Positions 44,581 to 54,890 of a stretch of 64,000 bases of DNA are shown here, one piece after another; position 1 is the first letter of the stretch, and the number at the start of each line of letters is the position of its first letter. The DNA is from Humulus lupulus (Eukaryota; Streptophyta; Magnoliopsida; Rosales; Cannabaceae). The stretch spans positions 228,690,219-228,754,218 of the forward strand of contig NC_084794.1 in assembly GCF_963169125.1 (NCBI RefSeq), read 5' to 3'. A program made the position numbers and the translations under genes. Under the pieces are notes generated by a model. The model worked only from the letters and a program-made list of their open reading frames with translations. It had not been told where the DNA came from and searched no databases.

Positions 44581-47500
44581 CTAATGCCTTAATTCTAATA
44601 ATCCCATTTCCTTGATATGCTTATCAAATGTAGCTTCTGGTAGTGTCTTTGTAAATGGATCTGCAAGATTATCTTCAGTCGCAATCTTCATAACCTTTAC
44701 ATCTCCCCTGGCCACATATTCTCGAATAATGTGATACTTCCTTTCTATATGCTTACTCATCTTGTGACTTCGAGGTTCTTTTGAGTTGGCTATCGCTCCT
44801 ATATTGTCACAAAACAACACAAGTGGTTTATCCATTTCTAGAATAACACCAAGATCCAAATAGAACTTATTTAGCCAGACTATTTCCTTAGCTACTTTTG
44901 ACGCGACTATGTACTCAGCCTCCATGGTGGAATCTGAGATTGCAGACTGCTTTACGCTTCTCCAAATCACAGATCCACCCCCAAGAGTAAACACCATTCC
45001 AGAAGTAGACTTCCTGTCGTCGACATCAGTCTGAAAATTTGAATCGGTGTAGCCTACAGGGTTCAGAACACCACCCTTGTAGACTAACATATAATCCCTA
45101 GTCCGCCTTAAATACTTCAGGATATGCTTAACTGCTATCCAATGTTCCGGTCCTGGGTTTGACTAATACCTGCTCACTACTCCCACTGCATAGCAGATGT
45201 CTGGTCTAGTACACAACATGGCATACATCAGTCTTCCAACTGCAGATGCGTAAGGAACTTTTCTCATTGCATCTTCCTCTTCAGGAGTCTGGGGAGACTG
45301 CTTCTTTGAAAGATGAATTCCATGGCGGGACGGTAGACGCCCTTTCTGGGAATTTGTCTTTGAGAAACAGTCAAGCACTTTATCTATGTAAGCTGCTTGA
45401 GATAGAGCTAAGATTCTGTTCTTTCTATCCCTAATGATCTGGATACCTAGAACATAACTCGCCTCACCAAAATCCTTCATCTGGAATTTAGTGCTCAGCC
45501 AATTCTTCACATCTGATAATTTCTTAACATTGTTTCCAATGAGTAAGATATCATCTACATAAAGAACCAGGAATACCACTATTTGATTTGTCTTCAGTTG
45601 GTAAACACGTGGCTCATCAATATTTTGTCAAAGCCATAGGTCTTGATTATTTCATCAAACCTAAGATTCTAGGAACGAGAAGCTTGCTTAAGTCCATAGA
45701 TGGACCTATTCAACTTGCAAACTTTTCCTTCTCGTCCATCTACTTTAAATCCTTCTGGCTGATCCATATAAATGACTTCGTCAAGCTTTCCATTAAGAAA
45801 AGATGTCTTGACGTCCATTTGCCAGATCTCATAGTCGAGAGCGGCTGCTATGGATAGGAGAATGCAAATGGATTTGAGCATGGTTATCGGACTAAAAGTT
45901 TCCTCATAGTCCACGCCTTCTCTTTGGGTATAACCCTTTGCCACTAGTTGAGCTTTATAAGTCTTGATATTTCCATCAACACCTTGTTTCTTCTTGTAAT
46001 TTGAGGGTGAGTTGAGGAGTTCTTAGCTTTCTAATTCATAGATTGCCAGATCCACTTGCACCCAATGACCCTAAAGTCACTAGGTGCTTCCACAAGATCC
46101 CAGGTGAAATTTGAGTACATGGACTCCATTTCCTGTTTCATGGCTTCAAGCCATAGTTCCTTTTCAGGGCTAGCCATTGCCTGTTTGAAAGACAACGGAT
46201 CATCATCACTAGTGTCACCAACAACCATATTGGTTTCACCATCCAAACCATAGCGAACTGGTTCTTAGAAACCCTCCTACTACGACGAGGCTCCGTGACT
46301 GTTTGCTCAGGAACAGTGGTACTTTTTTCATTTAAATCGAATTGCGTCAGTTGGACATGAAGAGAGGGAATTTCATCATCAACTCGTGTTGATGACGATG
46401 GAACATTGGTCGGAGTTAATTCTTTAACCATCTCCTCAAAAACTACTTTGCTGCGAGGTTTAAAGTTCTGGACATAGTCATTTTCCAGAAAAGTAGCATT
46501 TGTAGAAGTAAACACTTTCTTTTCTGAATGACTATAGAAAAGTCCACCCCGAGTACCTTTCGGATAGCCAACAAACATGCAAACTTCATTTCGCGGTACT
46601 AGCTTTCCCTCATTTTTCCTCAGGACGTGGGCGGGACACCCCCAGATTCTATAATGGCGTAAACTAGGTTCACGACTATTCCAGCGTTTAAAGGTGTTTT
46701 GGGGATTGATTTAGACGGCACGACATTGAGAATGTCGTTCACGGTTTCAATTGCATGTCCCCAGAACAAATTTGGTAGAGTAAAGTAACTAAGCATGCAT
46801 CTAACCATTTCCAATAAAGTTCTGTTTCGGCGTTCCGCGACACCGTTTTGTTGCGGAGTACCTGGGGTAGTAAGTTGTGATAAAATCCCAAGTTCAGTTA
46901 AATGATCTTGGAACTGCATATCCAAATATTCTCCACCTCTATCAGATCGCAAGATATTTAAGGTTTTACCTAATTGGTTTTGAGCCATTGCTAGGAATTC
47001 CTGAAACTTTGAAAATGTTTCTGATTTCCTATGCATTAGGTAAAGACATGAGTATCTAGAGTAATCGTCAATGAAGTGACGAAATACTCAAAACCACCCC
47101 TGGCTTGTACATTCAAAGGTCCACAAACATCTGAATGCACAAGACCAAGTGGTTCTTTGGCCCTATCACCCATTGCAGATGATGGACGCTTGGTCAGTTT
47201 GCCTTCTAGACAAGATTCACAGACATGTAATTCACCTAAGGTGAGTTCCTTCAAAGGTCCGTCCTTTGTAACTCTTTGAATCCTATCATAGCCAATGTGA
47301 CCTAGTCTCAAGTGCCATAAATACATCATATTATCGTTATTGGTCTTTTGACGTTTATTGGTCCTAGGTTTAGCTATTTTGAATAAATCATTATTAAGAG
47401 CGAGGGCTTCGTTAGGTCGCAGAATATAAAGCCCATTTTCCAAACATGCAATACACAATTGTGATCCATTGAAGGAAATAGATATATTAGAACTTGTGAA

Positions 47501-48130
47501 AGTCATAACAAATTGTTTTAATTGCAACATGGAAGCTGAAATTAAATTTCTACTAAAATCCGGAATAAAAAATACATATTTTAAAATTAAGTATTTATTT
47601 CCGAACTTCAGACGAGCTATTCCTCTAGCTTGGACCTTAACGAACGCTCCGTTCCCAATTCTAAGCTTTAAGTCGCCTTCGTTCACTTCCTCCCACGATT
47701 CAAGAAGCTGTAAAGAGTTGCAAACATGGTTGGTAGATCCATAATCAATAATCCAAACAGATTTTTCCTTCTCTAAAACATATGTTTCTGAGATAAATGA
47801 ACTATAATCATTACCTTTGTTTTTCGCTGCTAGAAACTTAGGGCAATCTCGTTTCTAATGCCCCTTCTCTTTGCAGTGAAAACACTTATCTTTACCTATC
47901 TTGTTTTTCTTGTTCTTCCCCTTAGGCGTCTGTGCATATGGTTGTGCACTCGTCTTTGCAGCCTTTGCAGGCTTGGGGTTGTTGTTTTGTCCACCTTTCC
48001 AGCTTTCGAAGACGAAGCTGGGTTAGCTTCAGCCTTAGCTAGATCAACAGCAACATCAGTAGTCTTATTTTCACCTCCTTTAATAGGTCCACCCATGACA
48101 GGTTCAATAATCTAAAGCTCGTTCATGAGC
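44581..48130 (-). pseudogene. CopC pol, broken
   Basis: Minus strand, 5' to 3': zinc knuckle CFHCKEKGH-x-KRDC with a stop inside (about 47860); protease region (VWIIDYGSTNHVC); GAG_pre-integrase (LWHLRLGHIGYDR, CESCLEGK); integrase (IVEG-type region, TPGTPQQNGVAERRNRT); linker and RT start (CKWIW); RT with LYVDDILLIGN (about 45560); RNase H (SDSTMEAEYIV, DNIGAI, HIERKYH), ending near 44581. Frame changes near 47036, 46600, 46140 and 45600. Typical Ty1/copia order (integrase before RT). Non-functional. Confidence 0.9.
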
Positions 48131-48718
48131 TGTGTTAGGTTAAATATTTGATATCTTAATTCTAATATTTTAATATATCAAAAGATTTAAAATTAAGTTG
48201 TTAGTCTATTTTTAAATTTGAATTTGAATCTTTGTAGAAAACATCTAATTATTTAAATCCCAACTTACAAAAATATCTTATTTAAAAAAAAAAACAATTT
48301 TAAATTCAAAACAAATCTAATATTTTTGGCATTGATTATAAATAATTTATTTCCACAAAAATAAAAAAAAAATTATTTTTTTTGGATGAATAGTACCCAC
48401 GGGTACTGTTCATCGTGGCTGGTGTGCGTGGGTGCACGCGCACAGTGCAAAAAAATTTCAAAATTTTTTTGCGCAATTTTTCAAACCAAAACCATTTTCT
48501 AATTAATTTTTAACATGTTTTACACAAAATAAAGCATATATAAAAATTAATAGCATAGAAAACACAACAAAATAACCTAAAAATTTCTAAAAATCACATA
48601 AAATCAATATGCTTCATAAAAACATGAAAACCATCCAATTATTCAAACATATCAAATAATCCAATTTTAAACATGTTCATGCATGAAAATAAAGATTACC
48701 AAAGGCTCTGATGCCAGT
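48131..48718 (-). other. CopC leader with most of gag deleted, and primer site
   Basis: In element sense the primer site TGGCATCAGAGC (48716-48705) matches initiator-Met tRNA copia sites. About 570 bp of AT-rich sequence then leads straight into the C-terminal part of gag (QLMNEL-like near 48130), so the N-terminal gag domain is missing. A short inverted repeat AGTACCC/GGGTACT lies at about 48391-48406. Confidence 0.7.
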
Positions 48719-48829
48719 TGTTGGGAAAACTTATATATGTTCTTTATTTATTTTCATGTATATCTAATATTAAACAAATTAATACGAGATAGCCTAAAAC
48801 ATGTTTCTAAAATTGAATTCAAAGAGAAA
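48719..48829 (-). mobile_element. CopC right LTR stub
   Basis: 111 bp identical or nearly so to the start of the other CopC LTRs (TGTTGGGAAAACTTATATA ... AATTCAAAGAGAAA). It stops abruptly and joins CopB LTR sequence through a few unmatched bases (about 48830-48835). The break is not at an LTR end, so it is a rearrangement junction. Confidence 0.88.
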
Positions 48830-48833
48830 AATT

Positions 48834-49343
48834 GGTTGGAGCTCCGGTTGCGTGTCCTCATGTGTCGGCTGACCTCCAGCAATGTGGCTTGGGAAAAAAA
48901 TTCCTCTCTCAACGGAGATGTGCCAGTTTTGAGGGAGATGTAGGCGATTTTGACGATGAAGCGGTGTTAGGCAAGGTAGTTAGTTTCTTTGTTTTGTTAT
49001 AACAAGAGTTAGTTGAGTGGTTAGGTTTGTGTTAGCTTGTTCTTGATTTCTTGCTCTTTTGCTCTGCTGCACTCCTTATTCTATAAATAATAAAGTTCAT
49101 AGTTGTTGATTCATTCATCACAACTCATTTTCCTCATTTACTTTCTTCACTTTAACTTGGTATCAATGCCCTACCGATCCTACCTACTTTCCCAAAATTT
49201 TCCCCATATTTTCTTTTCCACAAAATACTTATTTCCCTCATTTTTCAGATTTCATCTCCATGGCAACCACTGAAGGCTCTCAAGGTTCCACTGCAACCTT
49301 TTCTGCTCCCACAACTCAACAACAACTGTTCATTGCACTCTCT
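48834..49343 (+). mobile_element. CopB LTR and gag start, duplicated copy
   Basis: Matches 15813-16321 with few changes: the LTR part with TATAAATA, the degenerate primer site, and gag ATG at 49260 (MATTEGSQGS). It ends at the same base of gag against the same CopC LTR start as the first copy. Two identical insertion junctions cannot come from independent insertions. Confidence 0.88.
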
Positions 49344-51201
49344 TGTTGGGAAAACTTATACATGATCTTTATTTATTTTCATGTATATCTAATATTAAAC
49401 AAATTAATATGAGATAGCCTAAAACATGTTTTTAAAATTGAATTCAAAGAGAAACAATGAATAGAATACTTACAGTATACGCAGCGGAATTAAAGAGTCA
49501 TTCCTTCAGTTTCTCTAACTCTTGTATCCTCTCTGTCGCAGAGTATTATCAAGAAACTGAACCGATCTTCTATTTTCTTCACAGCCTTCCAATGTATCCT
49601 TAGAATCACCTAGACTAGTGTGGGAAATTCTCAACACATGAGATAGATATAGAGAGAAGAAGAGAAAATAACAAAGAGGCTTAGAAAGTGACTTGTGTTT
49701 AGAGAGAATCTAAAACTATCAGAAAATCTGACTTGTGATTTATCAAACTTATGTTTTTACTTCTCTCTAAGCACTCATTTTATAGTCTCAATTATGTCAT
49801 TTAATTTAATTAAAAAAACAAAAAAATAATAGCCAATATGAAGCCTTAGGTCGAAATTATCATGGGCTTTAGTCCCGTGAAATTTCCCATTTGATTATAA
49901 GCCCATTGGACTTAAAATCAAGCCCTGCATTATTTTCTATTGATTTAATTAATTAAATAATCATTTAAATCCTTTATCAAATTAATTATTTATAATTTGA
50001 ACATTGATTTAAACTTATTTATTAATTTAGATACCAATTTATCTTAATTAATAAATCTGCCATAATTTATCTTTTATTCTCAAAATTACATAACTCTCTG
50101 AAACTATCCAAAATTGACCTGGTCAACTTTGATAATTCTAATTGATAATTAAATTAATTAATTGAGACTATCTATATGATTTTATCCAAGGTACAATGGG
50201 GACCATGGGTCTATGAAATCAAGCTCCGATAAGTTATCATAAATCTAACAAATAAATTTACTAACTTATTAATTCATCGTGACTCCACTATAGACTCGGA
50301 ATTGCACTCTTTAATTCATAGAATGCTCTATAACAAATATAGATACGCTATTAATTATCCATTGTTACAACCATAATTGTCACTCAATCCTCTATAGACG
50401 GTCTACAATGAGATAGGACTAAAATATCGTTTTACCCCTCATTGTATTTTATCCTTAAAACACTTAGTTCCTTGTAAATGATATTTCAGTAAACTAATTT
50501 AATTACTGAAATGAGATATCTATCATTTAACACCTTGAACCAAACTAAAAGGAAACCATCGTTTCACTTCTTCATCAGAAGCTATAGATGTTCATATCTA
50601 TGATTAACACTCCCACTCAATTATACTACCGAGTTCCCAAGATGTAAGTATGGGCTAGTCCGTAGGGTAAGCTGGTAATGAACAAGTCAAATAAATCAAA
50701 TAATACAATCAGTTAGAACACTAACCACTAAGAATTGAGATTGAATTGACCTATGGTCAATTATATGATATGACTAGAATAGATAATAACGGTATGTTTA
50801 CTTATCTTATCAACTGTCAATATCGGTCATGTCCGATGTAACAAATACATCCGATCTTATCTACTTTGCTAATGTTCTGGAAAGAACATAACATTGTAAT
50901 GTGTGAGTATATCATATCGTAGATTGGCAAGTCAGTGTAAATCCGGTGCACTGACTAATCTTAGGACTAACTTATTTTGAACGTATAATCATATTTATAT
51001 TCTATTGTGATTACGTCACTATAAATACAATTAGCTATATGCTCGGGATTTAATAGAAGTTTATATTAAACAAATAATCAAGAAAATAAAATATGTGAGC
51101 AAAGTGAGTAACCAAGGAAAAAAATGATTTATATTCTTTTATTGATAATAAAATGAGATTACAAAGAATTTGGGTTTTAATTAGGGCATAAAACCCTAAC
51201 A
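49344..51201 (-). mobile_element. CopC-family LTR without internal region (solo LTR)
   Basis: Complete LTR of about 1858 bp from TGTTGGGAAAAC to AACCCTAACA, bounded on both sides by CopB gag. No CopA insertion is present in it. It can be read as a CopC copy reduced by LTR-LTR recombination after a tandem duplication. A clean 5-bp duplication was not found. Confidence 0.85.
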
Positions 51202-52055
51202 CTCATACCCTCAATCATGCTCTCCCAGTGAAGCTTGATAGAACAAATTTTCTTCTATGGCGAACACAAATGGAAAATGCCATCCTTGCCAATGGTATCG
51301 ATGACTTTCTTGATGGAACCAACAAAGCTCCTGCTCAGACCGTCCCTGGCACTATTGGCCTCAATCTAGATTTCGTTCAATCGCACCGCAAAGATCGACT
51401 AATTCTTTCATGGATCTATTCCTCTCTCTCCCATAAGATTATGGCCTAGATTGTTGGTCACACCACTAGTGCTACTTCTTGGTCCGCCCTACAACAAATT
51501 TACTCATCTTCTTCCAATGCAAGAATCATGCAACTTCGATTACAGCTTCAGACACTCAAGAAAGGTTCCTTGATGATGATGGACTACATTCTTAAGGTCA
51601 AGAATCTCATAGATCAGCTTGCTAATATCTCGGAAAAAGTCTCTGATCGAGATCTGGTTCTTTATCTTCTTGTTGGTCTTAATGCATATTATAATTCTTT
51701 TGTTGTCTCAGTTACATCCAAGACTAAGCCGATTTCCTTTGAGCAAGTGTTTAGTCTTCTTCTGGCCCACAAAGCAACTATTATTGCTGCTAATGTTGCT
51801 TATCATCCACAATTTAACTCTCGGTTTCAATCTTGGAATCGGCTTGCACCTATTCAAAGAAATGCCTCCACCAATGCCTTTCCTTATGTTGGTTGTGGTT
51901 ACAACAATGGTCAAGGAAAATCAAATGGCTCCAGAGTCGCCTGTCAACTCTGTATGCAACCGGGCATAATGCATTCACATGTTATCATCGATTTGACCCA
52001 AATTTGCCAGCTCCTTCCTCGAATGATTAATCCTCCTCTATGCAGGAAATGGTAG
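51202..52055 (+). pseudogene. CopB gag, continuation
   Basis: UBN2/copia gag domain: HALPVKLDRTNFLLWRTQM, then a TAG at 51447-51449 (KIMA*IVG), SWSALQQIYSSSS, LKKGSLMMMDYILKVK, LVLYLLVGLNAYYNSF. A zinc knuckle CQLCMQPGHNAFTC is split by a frame change near 51965. Gag ends and CopB stops at about 52055, without pol. It would be the capsid protein; this copy is broken. Confidence 0.88.
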
Positions 52056-53140
52056 CATGCTCTAGCATACTCACTAGGACAATGTACTATTTAAGTGTGG
52101 GGGAAGGGAACAATTTCATTTTGTTTGTTGTTGGAATTATTTTTTCTGTTTTTGCTCGTTTTTTTAGTATGATTTTTTTTTATTTGTTTGTGTGTTTTCT
52201 TGTGTTGGCCTTGTTTAACATTGTGGTCGATGATGAGAACTATGGATTGTACTGAATGTGATGCTAGATAATGATGAATTATGTATGATTTGTGTGCTTA
52301 ACCCATGTGTGATTGCTACTTAAGCTTGAACTTGTATTTTGGAATTTATGTACACAATTGATTTTACTTCTTATTTGCATTGGAAATAATTTTTGCATGT
52401 TGTAAATTTAAAGTCCCTATCACTCTAGAAATCATTAATTATTTGAGGCGAAATCATGAGTAAACATAGTGAGGGAGATGATTAAGGCAAGTTCTTTGGA
52501 TCATTTGAGCCTTTCAAGCATACCCTTGATTTGTTATTCCATAGTTGTCCATTTTTGAGCCATAATGACTATTCTTTTCTTCTATGAACCTAGAATCTAG
52601 ACCTTTGCAGCTTTGAAAATTTTAATCCTTTCTTGTAACCCATTGCACCGTAGTCATCAGTGAATGTTATTTTGTGGGGTGAATATTATAAAGATGGGAG
52701 GAAAATTATGTAATGGTTCTTTTGTTTGGGTTGTGCTTTAAATGTAAAGGATCTCCTATTTCCCTATGAAATGTGAATTGAAAAAAAAAAAGAGTTTGCA
52801 ATGGAAAATTTCAAAAGTATTTATATTGCAAAATAATAACGGTGGAGGAATTAGTGAAATCGATGTGAAAAGAAGAAGATAAAATAATATTTATTCTAGA
52901 TTTGTATGGGAAGTTTGTGGGAAGATCTAAAGATTAGAAAAAAAAATGTATGCTATGGTGTGAATTGAGCCTAAATGTAACTTTTTCATCTACCTCTAAC
53001 CTTAGCCTTACATTACAAGCGTATAAAGACCTTTTGATTCTTGGTTATGTGTATTTATATTAGTGGAGAATAATTGGTCAATGTCTATGGAGTCAATGTT
53101 CTTTCATGATAAATATTTTCTATACAAGGGATATATATAT
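52056..53140 (+). other. Gypsy-like 3' non-coding internal region, first part
   Basis: TTTAAGTGTGGGGGAAGG at about 52092 is a purine tract of the kind found after pol in Athila/Tat-type elements. The rest is AT-rich with no frame. The sequence resumes beyond CopD at 60032, where the TATAT duplication marks the insertion. Confidence 0.5.
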
Positions 53141-54286
53141 TGTTAGGAAAAATGTATTTGCCTCAATGTAAATTGGTAAGAAAATACAACTCTAGACAAA
53201 ATATTACAAATAAATAATGATTGATTAAAAGGTGTTACAACTCTATGACTGAAAATACAAATAAAAAAAAAGAAGAAATAGAAAAAGAGAATACGAAAAT
53301 ACAACTCTAAGCAAAGTGATACAAATAAAGTGAAAGTGTTTGAACAAAGGAAATAAAAGGATTACAACTCTTAAACAAAAGTACAAGTAAATAGAACAAG
53401 AAGAATATGAAGAAAAGCAATAGTAGAAAATAAGAACAAGAACAAAACAATAAACTCTCACTCACACAACCAAAGTGAAGAGTGTTGGGATTACCAACTT
53501 GAACAAGGTTTGAAACCTTTGTCCAAAAGCTTATTTCCCCCTAACTCAAGCACTAAGGGATCTCTCACTGATTTTAGAAATGCTTTCTGGAATAATCAAG
53601 CCTCTAGGTGTTTCTAGCCAAGTGCTCTAATGGATAGAAAAATTGTGTCTTTCAAGTGAGCAATAGGCTCCTATTTATAGAGTTTAGAGACATCCTTTGA
53701 ATTTCAAATCCCACCAACCCCATGGATGTTACCAATGATTAATTGGATGTTTATGGAATTAAAAATGAGATTTGGGAGTTATTTGGGTTTTTGGAGCCGT
53801 TCAACAAAGTTGAAAAAAACTGAAAAATTGGTCAGAAAAACCCTTGTGGCCGCGACCAGGGACATCAGTGGCCGCGGCCACTGCTCCTTGTCCCACAGGC
53901 TGCGACCACCAACATTTTGTGGCCGTGGCCATTGACCAATTTCAGCACAAAAATTGTGCTATTTTTCCAAACGGTTCCAATATCCTCCCAATTGATTTTG
54001 TAACCCCCAAAACACATTATTATGGTTAAAATCATATCTCTAACAGCCATTTCACATATGGCTTTAAAGAATTCATCTCAATATTGTGTAATAATAAATC
54101 TACACAATAAAGGGCAATATTTGGAAGTAACAAATTTGTAGCTGAATTTGTAACACCAAATATGTTACATATTTGGATATTTCTCATATATCTAAATATT
54201 GTAACTCTCTATTATATGTTACAATATGTGACACTCTTTGTCACATTTATTTAATCTAAAACATTATATTATAAAATAATATAACA
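53141..54286 (-). mobile_element. CopD 3' LTR
   Basis: 1146 bp, read on the minus strand from TGTTATATTATTTTAT to TTTTTCCTAACA. TATA box on the minus strand near 53679. The GC-rich cassette (about 53850-53930) has an extra GACATCAGTGGCCGCG-type unit relative to the other CopD LTR. A polypurine tract (TATAGTGGGGGAA on the minus strand) adjoins at 54299-54287. Confidence 0.94.
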
Positions 54287-54890
54287 TTCCCCCACTATAT
54301 TAAATAGTTATCTATTGTAACACTTATTTAATCAATCATTATATTTTAAAATATAACATATCCCCCACTTGATTAATAAGAACTCTCTCTTATAGGAGTC
54401 ATTGCATTGATGCATAAAATAAAGTGTTTTTCAACTTGAACTTTACTATAGTGTAATTATCACAAAATTTGTTGAAAATTTAGTTGCACTAGGCATTGAA
54501 CCATCTTTTCATGATAACAAATCGGTGATAACACACACACCTTTGCGATGTTCACTTGAGACCTCTATGTCTCGCTTTGCACCGTTAATGGCCACGTGCA
54601 CTTTCCATTCATGGACGTTCTTGAGAATACTCCCAATTCTCATGAGAGGTGGCACCACCCCTAGGTCGATATAGGTAGAATTCTTACAGTATTTTGTTTC
54701 CAAAAATACTTGTCTTCATAAGACTGAGTTCTATTAAAAAATCTTTCAGTTTTAACCCTCAACTCGGTAACTCACAAGTACTCAACATCTCAGATGAGAC
54801 TTGTTTTGAGTATAAGTAATATTCACTTGATTGACTTGTTGTTACCTATTGAACCTAACACTAGTTAAATTATTAGTGTTAAGATAGGTT
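54287..54890 (-). other. CopD 3' untranslated block with two polypurine tracts
   Basis: On the minus strand, after the RNase H stop, comes a block aligning well with CopA 36090-36637, including hairpin stem GAGAAT/ATTCTC. An internal tract AAGTGGGGGATATGTTATATTT (complement near 54350-54376) is followed by LTR-start-like sequence and then the true tract TAGTGGGGGAA next to the LTR. Confidence 0.75.

Larger units (their letters stand above)
16322..48829 (-). mobile_element. CopC: minus-strand copia element inserted in CopB gag
   Basis: Left LTR (3' LTR in element sense) starts TGTTGGGAAAACTT at 16322. It is interrupted by CopA and resumes at 44152, ending near 44557. Next come a purine tract (complement of ACTCCCACTTGCAC), pol in decay, a gag-deleted leader, a primer site (TGGCATCAGAGC on the minus strand, 48716-48705) and a 111-bp stub of the other LTR at 48719-48829. 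Confidence 0.85.
15762..52055 (+). mobile_element. CopB: outermost copia element of the nest, 5' LTR and gag only
   Basis: 5' LTR and gag start at about 15762-16321. The continuation of gag is at 51202-52055, and everything between is later insertions and a duplication. No CopB pol or 3' LTR is seen: after 52055 the sequence changes to a different family, so CopB is truncated. The exact LTR start was not resolved because no partner LTR end is present. Confidence 0.75.

Noticed and set aside
48391..48406. AGTACCC/GGGTACT hairpin as a terminator or riboswitch
   Set aside because: Short stem in an AT-rich retroelement leader; no further structure supports a regulatory class.
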